DNA of 64,000 nt from Calditrichia bacterium (GTDB lineage: Bacteria; Calditrichota; Calditrichia; RBG-13-44-9; J075). Numbering within the stretch: the stretch's first letter is position 1; every line of letters begins with the position of its first letter. The stretch covers positions 1 through 64,000 of the forward strand of contig JANQRS010000047.1 of NCBI GenBank assembly GCA_028284445.1, written 5' to 3'. Shown here piece after piece: positions 51,555 to 61,100 of this stretch. Made by a program: the position numbers and the translations under genes. A model generated the notes under the pieces. It saw only the letters and a list, made by a program, of their open reading frames with translations, searched no databases and was not told the origin of the DNA.

Positions 51555-53804
51555 TTAATCATTCCCGAGTATATTATGTAACCTTATATTCAACTCATCG
51601 ATACCCTTAGAAATAGATTCGCTGTTACTCGGCTTCGCCTTGTGTTGGAGATCAGTTTTTATTCTTTGGAGAATAAGGTTGATTGTAGCGAATGTATTAG
51701 CGTTGGACGGGCTATTTAGTAGATCGGAAAATGAAAGTGATGTTGATGCGTCAGATGAATCTTGGATGGATTCTGGGGTGAAGTCAGATGATTCGACTTG
51801 TGTTTTTACTTCTTCTGCCGCCGTTAGTATAGTATCGATTTCTTCCAAGTTGTATTTGGAATTCGGCCTCAGGGCCGAAAGTGCGGCGAGGGGATTTGCT
51901 TTTCGATCTCGGAATGGACTATTTAGGCGATTGAATTCAATTGCCTCGTAATAAGGAGCCAGTTCATTGTCTTGTAATGCTTCATTTAATAGAGACATGG
52001 CATTGGCAAATCCATCACCGCCTATAAGACCTAGGAGTTGCATATCCGGGTCACTTAATATGCACTTTGCAAGATGCTTGGTGCGTTCAGAACGAGGTGA
52101 TGTAATTCTTATGGAAGGTTTTGTATTTGATACAAGTATATGCTTGTCCGTCATGATCAATAAATATATCGAAGCTGTATATATCCCCGCTTTTGGGAAT
52201 AGGCAACCGTGAGGACCCCTGGTCAAAATGACACTGTAGTGATATGATTCGTTCTTGTTTAATGTTATATTATCATCTAGGCTTAGCTCATAAATAGTCT
52301 TCTTGAAAATGCGAGAAAATCGAGCGGAATTTGCACTTGTTACCTCTCCCCAGTATCGAATACGATGAGAAGATATCTGTCTTGGAATGTTTATTTTTCT
52401 CTTGCTTATATTCTTAATAGTAATATCTAAACGAACAGGACCGCCAAGAACGACATCGTGATCACCATTCACAAAGATTTCTAAGTCGCTTGATGAAATT
52501 TGGTCATGGTCAAATCTTTCTGTAGGTTTGTGAAGGCTACCACCGGGATAGACCCAAATGTCTGGATAATGCTTCAATTCGCGCTCGTCGCCATCGCATA
52601 ATTCGTAAGACAGATTTTGAGGGAAAGGGCGACTAGGGCTCCCTCGATTAATGAAATAGTTTAAACCTAACATAATATGTGAATGACTACATTTCTTTGG
52701 ATTGTCGGTCAAGTTGAATGTATGCATTATTTCATGGGCCGAAACGAAAAAGAATGCTTCTGGACAATCAGCCAAGATCATTTCGCTTTTAAGATTGTCA
52801 GAAGTTGTACGAAGTTGTTTGGCATAGGCAACAGCAGAAACTTCTCTCGGAATCTTGTTGCTGTCAGTCGAAGTTTGGTCAAACATTATTCCCCATGCTC
52901 CTGTTCTGTCACCAATCTTGGGCACACAAATGAGACGCGAAATGGGGCTGTATTCACATTCTGAATTCTCAGACATCATAAGCATATATTCATGGAGGTC
53001 TGCAGTGGACCATTCTCTTTCTTCACCGCTACTTGTTGTCCAAGGCCATTGTTGAGGATCTGTCTTTTGTAACGATATTTGGAATTGCCATTTGAAGCGC
53101 TTAAAAAATCCATGCCAATCCAAACTCTTTTCCATGGTCTGATCGGAATTGTCATCAAGACTGCCCAGAGGGGACCTGGCCTTGAGAGGAAAGTCCACTC
53201 CTTCAGGCATGTAAACTTGAATCGCAGCCTTTCTTAAGTTATTCGAAATTTCTTTGATTGTGAGATTGCCAACAATTCTTCGATTGTATCCGCTTGGTTC
53301 ATGCGAAGGCTCCTTTTCATGTTTGATTAGCATCCCATGCCAGTATTCTGCTATTCTATCATTTGCATTTTCAGTTAGATTCTTGAAAAGCTCTACACTA
53401 AACGTATTGTCAATTTCTTGCCAGAGCGATTCAAATGGATTTTCGGAATACTTGTACAGCTTAAAAGTCATTTTGTGAGGTATGTTGTCGCTTTCTGAGC
53501 CTACTAATTCTACTACTTTGAGGTAAGTTCGATAGTCTTTGGGGTGAAAGTCGGGGATGCCTGTTTTGTTCTTGTTTAGGATCCATTTGTCAAAAAGGTC
53601 GGGCTCGCAGCTCGTATATAAATCGCCGCTAGCCATTAACCTATTTCGCGGAAGTTTTTCGATGCGCAAAGTTCCAGCTAATGAGCCATAAAGTAGCGGA
53701 AAATGGTTTATTAATAGAATGTATGTCCCCTCATTGAGCTGGACATTAAGCTGTTTTAATTCTGCTAATTTTGGATTGAAGAAGTCTCCATCGTAGACTG
53801 TCAT
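51555..53804 (-). CDS. metzincin-like zinc protease, no signal peptide
   Basis: 749 residues. The zinc site HEIMHTFNLTD (from about 356) fits HExxHxxGxxD of metzincins with Asn in place of Gly and Asp as third ligand, followed by HSHIMLG as a likely Met-turn. The N-terminal 330 residues contain beta-rich, C2-like segments. Residues about 430-565 look like an immunoglobulin fold (VNGDHDVVLGGPVRLDITIK), and the last 170 are helical and Ser-rich. No signal peptide or membrane segment is visible, which is unusual for this clan. GGAGGG precedes the ATG. It is in an operon with the propeller phosphatase, whose signal or target it may process. Confidence 0.75.
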   Translation of the reverse strand: MTVYDGDFFNPKLAELKQLNVQLNEGTYILLINHFPLLYGSLAGTLRIEKLPRNRLMASGDLYTSCEPDLFDKWILNKNKTGIPDFHPKDYRTYLKVVELVGSESDNIPHKMTFKLYKYSENPFESLWQEIDNTFSVELFKNLTENANDRIAEYWHGMLIKHEKEPSHEPSGYNRRIVGNLTIKEISNNLRKAAIQVYMPEGVDFPLKARSPLGSLDDNSDQTMEKSLDWHGFFKRFKWQFQISLQKTDPQQWPWTTSSGEEREWSTADLHEYMLMMSENSECEYSPISRLICVPKIGDRTGAWGIMFDQTSTDSNKIPREVSAVAYAKQLRTTSDNLKSEMILADCPEAFFFVSAHEIMHTFNLTDNPKKCSHSHIMLGLNYFINRGSPSRPFPQNLSYELCDGDERELKHYPDIWVYPGGSLHKPTERFDHDQISSSDLEIFVNGDHDVVLGGPVRLDITIKNISKRKINIPRQISSHRIRYWGEVTSANSARFSRIFKKTIYELSLDDNITLNKNESYHYSVILTRGPHGCLFPKAGIYTASIYLLIMTDKHILVSNTKPSIRITSPRSERTKHLAKCILSDPDMQLLGLIGGDGFANAMSLLNEALQDNELAPYYEAIEFNRLNSPFRDRKANPLAALSALRPNSKYNLEEIDTILTAAEEVKTQVESSDFTPESIQDSSDASTSLSFSDLLNSPSNANTFATINLILQRIKTDLQHKAKPSNSESISKGIDELNIRLHNILGND

Positions 53805-53968
53805 GATAACCCTCCGCCTGTTTTATCAAAGATCATATCTGAGTTTCTTGGCTAGGCGCCTTGAAATATTCTGGACGAAAGTTGCAAAGTGTTCGTTTAT
53901 GTTCCCCGGCCGGGTGTTTATGAATTAGATTGTTTGCTATGTAAGTCTACAGCCAAAATCGATTAGCG

Positions 53969-54262
53969 TTAGACATCATCCTGGACTGTTACATTGCTAC
54001 CTGTTGTACTATCCTTTTTATACGTAAACTCAAATAGATACTCGGATTGAGCGCTTTTTTGCTCCAAAGTTATGCTGATACTTTTACCACTGCGCCCAGA
54101 CCCTGGACCTCTTACAATGAATTGTGTATTATGCTTTGGCTCAGTGATAGGCTTTTGTTCTCCGCTCTTTATTTCTTCCTCTAGTACCTTTTTAAGTATT
54201 CCATTCTCTTCATAGAAATAAGTTATGAAAATGCTAACATCATGTTTATTATGGATTTCCAT
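53969..54262 (-). CDS. small soluble protein of unknown function
   Basis: 97 residues: MEIHNKHDVSIFITYFYEEN, then a charged helix, then IVRGPGSGRSGKSISITLEQ with strands. The glycine-rich centre and strand pattern suggest a compact beta sandwich. I do not recognise it. I start at 54262, six bases after AGGA; an ATG five codons upstream has no ribosome site. It heads the metzincin-phosphatase operon and follows a candidate sigma-54 promoter by about 125 bases. Confidence 0.68.
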   Translation of the reverse strand: MEIHNKHDVSIFITYFYEENGILKKVLEEEIKSGEQKPITEPKHNTQFIVRGPGSGRSGKSISITLEQKSAQSEYLFEFTYKKDSTTGSNVTVQDDV

Positions 54263-54399
54263 CGGGTATCCTTTCATTTAGATTTGTTCTTATAATAGAT
54301 GCACTCAACTCACTCACTGGTTCTCTAGTTATATATGAGCGTTCCGGAGATCAGATGTCTTTAATTGGTATGCTGATATCAACAGTTGCTTTACTGAAA

Positions 54400-54417
54400 C
54401 GCAAGTAAGGGGCCAAA
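54400..54417 (-). promoter_or_regulatory. candidate sigma-54 promoter for the small protein-metzincin-phosphatase operon
   Basis: On the minus strand TTTGGCCCCTTACTTGCG has GG and GC exactly ten bases apart, with TTGGC and TTGC both intact. Start would be near 54389. Confidence 0.6.
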
Positions 54418-54524
54418 AACGGCGCGGGAATTGAAGTTGCATATAAACAGTGGTTTATAGTTCTTTTTGCTGTTGTCTTTTCCATTCAAGATGTTGACTA
54501 AAAGACAAAGTTTATGTAAGATAT

Positions 54525-54537
54525 TTGCATTTTGCAA
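54525..54537. promoter_or_regulatory. activator-site palindrome
   Basis: TTGCA-TTT-TGCAA, a perfect match to the site at 45939, 111 bp upstream of the -24 element at 54413-54414. Confidence 0.68.
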
Positions 54538-54954
54538 TACCTGGCTTGTCTAGCTAGATGTGGAGAAATAACGATTGTTGCCTGGGTATAGTCAAATGCA
54601 TTAATGTCATTATTTCAAAATATATAAAACTTGAATAACACTTCAAATGTAGAACAGCGAATTGAGACACCTGTCCCAAATTATAAGTTGCGTCCTATTT
54701 AATCCGGGTTGGGAGTGTGCTGAGTATATCAGCTGTCACTGAACTAGAAGCCGGATGTAATGACTTGCACTAGCACAGTGCACTATCGCGGGTCGCTTTG
54801 TCTTGCCTAGCTGAGTAGGTCCAACGTCCTGATTGCCTGAAAATTCCGTCGTTCAACAGACTATTTGGCTCAATTTACGTAGTAGGGTACAATGACATTT
54901 AGTATTGGAATCCATAGCGTATTGAATTCGTCAAGGTTTTGCTGGCAATTGTAT

Positions 54955-55036
54955 TTGCAATCTGCATTTGTTTAGCGAATACCATTTGAGTATTGCAATT
55001 CGCAATTTTTTGCTCTTACTTAGTTGCTTTTTGCAA
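54955..55036. promoter_or_regulatory. three activator-site copies before the subtilisin gene
   Basis: TTGCA-ATC-TGCAT at 54955-54967, TTGCA-ATT-CGCAA at 54993-55005 and TTGCT-TTT-TGCAA at 55024-55036, each with one mismatch to TTGCA-N3-TGCAA. They lie 82-163 bp before the -24 element at 55118. Confidence 0.6.
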
Positions 55037-55116
55037 ATAGATTGTAATTGTTGTTGGTATATATTCATGTTTTATAAACCAAAGTTTTTATTGTGTTTAT
55101 AGTGATTGTTGGTATG

Positions 55117-55132
55117 CGGCACCCAACTTGCC
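55117..55132 (+). promoter_or_regulatory. strong candidate sigma-54 promoter for the subtilisin gene
   Basis: CGGCACCCAACTTGCC has GGCAC and TTGC with exactly ten bases between GG (55118-55119) and GC (55130-55131). Transcription would begin near 55143, giving a 27-base leader that contains AAGGAG. Confidence 0.7.
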
Positions 55133-55169
55133 TTATGCTTAGCCACACGCTAAACATAAGGAGTTGCTA

Positions 55170-57203
55170 ATGGCGACAATCACCATCAACGGTAATCATA
55201 TCGATCCTGATATGATCCGTAACCAGCCAACGCTATCAGGTTTGGAAGCCTCGGATAGCGCTTCAAGTAATTATATTCTAATCCAACTGGATGGACCGCT
55301 CACCAAACGGCGTCGGGAGTTGCTTAAAAGTAGTGGCGTTCAGATACTGGAATACGTTCCCAAAGATACCTATATCTGCTACTATGAATCAGCCGATCTT
55401 GCCCGCATTCGAAGGAAATCGTATGTGCGTTGGGCAAATGTCTATATGAAGGAATTCAAGATCCCGTCTGATTTCCGTAAACCGGAAGATGCCTTTCAGC
55501 CTTCATCCCTCGTTCTGTCCAACACCCTTCATTCAATGTCGAATGAACCGCTCCGGGTGCAGGTCGTTCTGCACAATAATGTTTCGATTAGCGATGCTGT
55601 GGCGAAGCTGGCGGATGCAGTAGGCTTGGATCCTCAGGATATTGAGGAAGATGAATCGGCACTGCGACTGGTCGTTCAGCCGCAAAACCTGAAGAATCTC
55701 GCGGAAGTAGATGATATTCGGCATATAGAAGCCTACGTCGAACCAAAACTGCTAAATGATGTCGCTGTGCAGATCCTGGAAGCGGATGTTGTACATAGTG
55801 AAACAGATTTCCGCGGTGCGGGTCAGGTTATCGCTGTTTGTGATACCGGATTTGACAAAGGCTCAACGACGGATGTACACCCGGATTTCACCGGTCGTGT
55901 GAAGAAGCTCTATGCCTTGGGTCGTTCCCGGGCGAATGACCCGCACGGACACGGAACGCATGTCGCCGGCTCTGCATTGAGCGATGGTTTTGACAACGAG
56001 CGAGGCAAATCTATCCGGGGAACAGCACCGGAAGCTGAACTGGTGATGCAGTCCGTTTTGGATAATCAGGGACGCCTGGGTGGCCTGCCCAACAATTTGG
56101 AAAGGCTCTTTCAGCAACCCTATGATAACGATGGGGCCAGGGTTCACAATAATTCATGGGGAGCTAACGTTGCCGGAAAATATACCCAGGACAGTCTAGA
56201 GGTTGATCGATTTGTTTGGAATAATCGTGATATGGTTATCTGTTTTGCCGCCGGCAACGAAGGGACTGACAGCAATCGTAATGGAATGGTCGACTACAAG
56301 TCGATTAATTCTCCTGGCACTGCCAAGAATTGTATTACGGTAGGGGCTACGGAGAACAACAAGCCCGAATATGATGTGACGTACGGACAGGCCTGGCCAG
56401 GAGACTTTCCGGTTAATCCAATTGCCGGCGATAGAATTGCCCAGGATCCGGAAGGGATGGCAGCCTTCAGTAGTCGTGGCCCAACGGAAGATGGGCGTTA
56501 TAAACCGGACGTCGTTGCTCCAGGTACTCAAATCCTTTCTTCTCGATCCAGGGATTCGAGACGCCTGGTGAATGGTTCGCTGGCTTCCGATCAAACTCAT
56601 GTGACCAGTCACGGAACCAGTATGGCCACGCCATTTGTTGCCGGTTGTGCCGCTGTAGTTCGAGAGTTCTTTCTGAAACAGCATAATCATCAGCCCTCGG
56701 CGGCACTGGTGAAGGCTATGTTGATCAACGGGGCTGTCGATATCGTTGGGCAATACACCCCTTCTGAGGCACGCGAAATTCCGAATTATGCCGAGGGGTT
56801 TGGGCGAGTGAATCTAGCCAGGACCGTAGGGCCTTTTTCTCATAATACGCAATTCGTTTTTCAGGATGAAGACATCGCTTTGGATTTGGGCGATAGCCAC
56901 GAAATCGAATTTGACGTACCGGCTGGCACGGCCTCCATCAAAGCAACATTGGTCTGGACAGATCCGCCTGGCGAAGCTTTGCAAAATGATTTGGATCTGG
57001 TGTTAATCGACCCGGCCGGAGAAGAATGGCATGGCAATATGCCCAGAGGGCATTCCGGATTTGATCGCACCAATAATGTTGAACAAATCAATGTTGAAAA
57101 CTTTGTCCCTGGGCGTGCCAGGTTGCAGATCAACGCATTTCGGATTACCAGCCACCTGCAATCTTTTGCCGTCGTTTTGAAAATCACAGAAATTATCGGG
57201 TGA
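55170..57203 (+). CDS. subtilisin-like serine protease (S8), no signal peptide
   Basis: 677 residues. A propeptide-like N-terminal region (about 30-195) is followed by the S8 domain, with Asp in VCDTGFDKG (near 226), His in HGHGTHVAG (near 263), Asn in HNNSWGANV, and Ser in SHGTSMATPFVAG (near 483). A C-terminal beta sandwich (about 560-677, IKATLVWTDPPG) matches the KP-43-like type. The N-terminus (ATITINGNHIDPDMI) is not a signal peptide, so it is probably cytosolic or exported in an unusual way. The start ATG at 55170 follows AAGGAG. Its promoter and upstream sites tie it to the sigma-54 island. Confidence 0.87.
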   Translation: MATITINGNHIDPDMIRNQPTLSGLEASDSASSNYILIQLDGPLTKRRRELLKSSGVQILEYVPKDTYICYYESADLARIRRKSYVRWANVYMKEFKIPSDFRKPEDAFQPSSLVLSNTLHSMSNEPLRVQVVLHNNVSISDAVAKLADAVGLDPQDIEEDESALRLVVQPQNLKNLAEVDDIRHIEAYVEPKLLNDVAVQILEADVVHSETDFRGAGQVIAVCDTGFDKGSTTDVHPDFTGRVKKLYALGRSRANDPHGHGTHVAGSALSDGFDNERGKSIRGTAPEAELVMQSVLDNQGRLGGLPNNLERLFQQPYDNDGARVHNNSWGANVAGKYTQDSLEVDRFVWNNRDMVICFAAGNEGTDSNRNGMVDYKSINSPGTAKNCITVGATENNKPEYDVTYGQAWPGDFPVNPIAGDRIAQDPEGMAAFSSRGPTEDGRYKPDVVAPGTQILSSRSRDSRRLVNGSLASDQTHVTSHGTSMATPFVAGCAAVVREFFLKQHNHQPSAALVKAMLINGAVDIVGQYTPSEAREIPNYAEGFGRVNLARTVGPFSHNTQFVFQDEDIALDLGDSHEIEFDVPAGTASIKATLVWTDPPGEALQNDLDLVLIDPAGEEWHGNMPRGHSGFDRTNNVEQINVENFVPGRARLQINAFRITSHLQSFAVVLKITEIIG

Positions 57204-57472
57204 ATTTCTCAAGGGACAGATAACGAAGCATATTGCTGAAGAAAAAGTAGTGAGACGTCCTGGCAAGCTATACCTGACCTTCCCGGCAATGCTCGGGGCC
57301 GCTGGAGTTGGCGGCCTCGAGTTGCTGGAGTTGCCGGCATGTTTCACAACAAAATTCAATCACTTCTATAGTCAAATAATTTTTCTACTGATCCCTGATG
57401 ATTTGCGGGAAAACACGTAAATCATAAGGCCGATCTGCAAATCAAATAACTGGATTGGAAACGGAGAATAGC

Positions 57473-58012
57473 ATGAAAAACTGGAAACGCCTTCTCAATG
57501 AATTTAAGATAAATCCTGATCTGGAAGATGACGAGTTGTCGTTGCGCGTATGCAAATTGGCTTTGCAAGCCAGGGAGGAAGACTGCTATGGCGTCGGGGC
57601 ACTAATCGTTGATAAAGATGGCGAAATTATTGTTTCCGGCCATAACGAGGCATTCTCGAATGGTCAACGATCGGATCTGCATGCCGAAATGGTTGTCATG
57701 AATGCTCTCGAAGTGAACTGGCAGCCTGGAAAAGCCAAAGAGTGTAAGCTCGTTACGTCGCTCGAGCCTTGTCCGATGTGCATGACCCGATTGATATTTT
57801 CCGGAATTGGTGAAATCATATACATCAGGCAAGACGATATTGGCGGGATGGTGCACCGTTCCAAGGATCTGCCACCGGTATTTCAGGATCTAATGGAGAG
57901 CCAGGCACAAAAGTGGCGGCAAGCAGAGTGTTCTGCGATTCTCCATAGCGCCGCATTTGAAATTTGGGATGAAACCAGGGAAGCATTGGATAAAAGATGG
58001 GTTGAACAATAG
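57473..58012 (+). CDS. CMP/dCMP-type nucleoside or tRNA deaminase-like protein
   Basis: 179 residues. The zinc and proton-shuttle motif HAEM and the PCPMCM cysteine pair mark the cytidine/deoxycytidylate deaminase superfamily. The N-terminal part (LALQAREEDCYGVGALIVDKDGEIIVSGHNE, read in overlapping pieces) matches the deaminase core. Guanine, cytosine or nucleoside specificity cannot be set from this. The ATG at 57473 lies six bases after GGAGA. The gene stands alone, 96 bp before the acyl-AMP ligase gene. Confidence 0.85.
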   Translation: MKNWKRLLNEFKINPDLEDDELSLRVCKLALQAREEDCYGVGALIVDKDGEIIVSGHNEAFSNGQRSDLHAEMVVMNALEVNWQPGKAKECKLVTSLEPCPMCMTRLIFSGIGEIIYIRQDDIGGMVHRSKDLPPVFQDLMESQAQKWRQAECSAILHSAAFEIWDETREALDKRWVEQ

Positions 58013-58107
58013 GAACATAAAGATTCGCATTTCGATAATATAGTCCTATACTTGGTAAGGTTAGATAGATTGATCATTCATGTCGGACTTATTAATCGGA
58101 CTTCCCT

Positions 58108-61100
58108 ATGCCCTCCATCCTTCAACCGTTTTATGAACGGGTAGCCGAACACCTCGACAAGCTTCTGTTCTGCTTCCTGAATGTGGACGGCGATATTCAG
58201 GCTTCTCATACCTACCAGTCTTTCCTCGATCGAACATCTCAAATTGCAGCATATCTTTATGATACGAATCCGCTAAGGCCAGGTGAAAGAGTGCTTCTGG
58301 CCTATCCACCCGGTATCGAAATGATTGCCGCCTTCTTCGCCTGTGTTCGCCTCGGACTAATTCCAGTCCCGGTCTATCCGCCGACTTCACATGGCTTTCA
58401 ATCTGCACTTTATAAGATGACATTCATTGCTCGCGATTGTGATGCGGCAGTTGTACTAACTGAGCGCGCCTATTACTGGTCAATGAAGTTGAATCGAACC
58501 CGCAATCGGCTCTCAAAGCTTTCGTTTAAGCGCGATTATATTGCCGGATTGAAATGGATCGTCACTACGGATGCACCTTCCGGGAACATCAGTAATTTCC
58601 CGGAACGCCATACCGACATCCTTTTCTTGCAGTATACATCCGGATCAACCAGCCATCCCAAAGGCGTTATCGTTCATCACCAGAACATTCTGCACAACTG
58701 CGATAGTGTGGTGGACCATTTGCCGGTCGGCGTATCCTGGCTGCCGCAATATCACGATATGGGGCTGATTGGCTACTATCTCTTCTTTGCGATGAAAGGG
58801 GGGACAACCTACGGCTTTTCTCCGCTGGATTTTATTCAGCGCCCGGCGCTCTGGCTGGAAACTATCAGCAAATACCGTGGAACCGCATCGTCCGCGCCGA
58901 ACTTTGCCTACGAGTATTGTCTGCGCCCGGATAAAATGCCGGCAGAAACATTTCAGAATCTAGATCTCAGCTCATTACGCTTTCTGATGACAGCTGCGGA
59001 GCCGATCCGGCCCCATATCTATCGTCAATTCCTGGAAAAGTTTCAGCTGTGCGGCTTGCAAGCAAATCACTTTTTTGCCGCCTATGGCCTGGCGGAGTTT
59101 ACCCTTGCTGTGAGCAACTATGGACGGCGAATTCTTACGCTTGATGCCGAGGCGCTTAAAGCGAACCGGGTGGAAGAATTGCCAGCAGGCAGCGAGCAGA
59201 GTGTGGATATCATGAGCTGCGGAAGACTGCTGGAGAATACCGAGGTACGCATCGTTCGAGACGGCCAGACTTTGCCCTCTGGCAAGGTGGGTGAAATCTG
59301 GCTCAATGGCGCCAGTAAATGCGCCGGATACTGGGATAAAGACGGCTTAAGCGAGCAAGTGTTTGAAGCACGACTCACAGGTGACAAATCTAGCTGGCTT
59401 CGAACCGGCGATTTGGGCTTTCTTCACGAGAGCGAACTATACGTTTGCGGTCGCAGCAAGGATGTGATTATTATTCGCGGCCTAAATTACTATCCGCAGG
59501 ATGTTGAATGCATTGCGGAAGAGGAGCCGGTGATCCGCAAGGGCTGTTCAGCTGCATTTGGTGTCGACGATGATGGAGAAGAAAAGCTGATTCTGGTGGC
59601 CGAAGTTCGCGACCACGGTAAGTTGCCGGATTCGCAAACCCTCAATCGGCAAATTCAACAGCGCCTGGGAATTGCAGTTGATGTTTTTACATATGTACAA
59701 GCGCGTTCAATCTCCAAAACCAGCTCCGGCAAAATCAGGCGTCACGATGTGCGTGACCAATGGCGACGAAATGAGTTGAAAACTATTGCTATGATTGAAC
59801 TCGCCGGTCGTGCGCTTAGCCAGGGTGAGATTCGTTCTGAACGCGTCGTTACGGACATCTTCATGCGTTTCGGATTATCCGTGAGCGACACAAGTGCGCT
59901 TTCAGAAAGTGGCCTGGATTCATTGCGGCTTGCGGAACTGACCCATGATCTGAAAGACTATCTGGCTTCAGCCGGAATGAAGAGACTTGAAGGTCAGCTG
60001 GATCTCCGTTTGTTACAGAAAATCCCAGTTGCCGAACTCTTCCAATTGCTCGCGGATCTTGAGAACGCGTCGCCAAATGCCAGGCTGCGTTTTCAGCGTG
60101 CCTTTCGGCGATTGCGACGGGAGCATCAGGAGATTGAACAGGCGCAGATGCGCCGCGATAGCAAGTTCCGCTACCGCTTCTCGGATGTAGCGCAACAAAC
60201 AGCGACGGGCGCGAAAAACAATATCCTCTTAACCGGTGGAACCGGATTCTTTGGTCCTTTTCTCCTCGCCAGCCTGCTGGAGCAAAGTGACGGTCAAATT
60301 TATGTGTTGGTACGTGCAAAGAATTTGCAAGAGGGGAAATTGCGACTGCTTAGCGGGTTGCAGCTAACTGGCAAATTTGCGCCAGACCATCTGTCGGGTA
60401 TGATGACACGGGTGCATCCGCTCTGCGGTGACCTGGCCCGGCCGCAGCTCGGACTTGATAAGTCAACGCTGGCCTTTTTGCAGAATGAGATTGCCATGAT
60501 TTACCAAAATGGTGCCATGGTAAACTATCTCTTCGATTATGAAACGTTGCGGCCTGCCAATGTGAACGGGACTGCCGAGATGCTTCAATTCGCTTTCGTT
60601 GGCCGACCGAAAATCATCAACTACATTTCTACCACCTTCGTCTTTGGTTGGTCGGTGAAGGATACCCTCTTTGAGAGCGACAACAATGCTGATCTCGACC
60701 TGCTGGACTTCGGATACAGCCAAAGCAAGTGGGTTGCTGAACAGGTGGTGAAAGACGCCATGCGGCAGGGGGCTGCGGTCCGGATTTTCCGGCCGGCGTT
60801 GATTTCACCTGCCATTGACGGTGGCGGCTATAATTTTGATATCTCTGTCAGATTGCTCGCCTTTATGTTAAAACACGGAATAACAACGGACGCTGCAAAC
60901 CAGGTCAGTTTTATGCCGGCAGATATTGCTGCTAATAATATTGTCGCGATCGGAAATTCTTTGGACAGTCCTAACGCAACCTATCATGTAACGCGTGACC
61001 AATACGCCAGCATGGAAGATATCACCGACATCTTTAGCAGATTGACCGGCAAAGTCTTCCGAACCTTCCCAATTAAAGAATTTGTTCCAGAGGTTATTGA

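Larger units (their letters stand above)
54263..55169. other. 900-bp AT-rich regulatory region without a gene
   Basis: There is no supported ORF or RNA gene. It carries the divergent candidate sigma-54 promoters and four TTGCA-type sites listed separately. A short stem (TGCAC...GTGCA) lies near 54770. Base composition is clearly lower in GC than the flanking metabolic regions. Confidence 0.6.

Noticed and set aside
54700..54880. Possible tRNA or structured RNA in the large intergenic gap
   Set aside because: Some stems can be drawn, but there is no T-loop GTTCGAATC-type motif or cloverleaf; no evidence beyond base pairing expected by chance.
54941..54959. TGGCAATTGTATTTGCA as a sigma-54 promoter
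   Set aside because: The GG to GC spacing is eleven, not ten. The better promoter lies at 55117-55132, and this stretch overlaps an activator site.
57250..57420. Short open frame (GTG start) after the subtilisin gene
   Set aside because: It is hydrophobic and open but lacks a ribosome site and similarity to anything known; not enough to call a gene.
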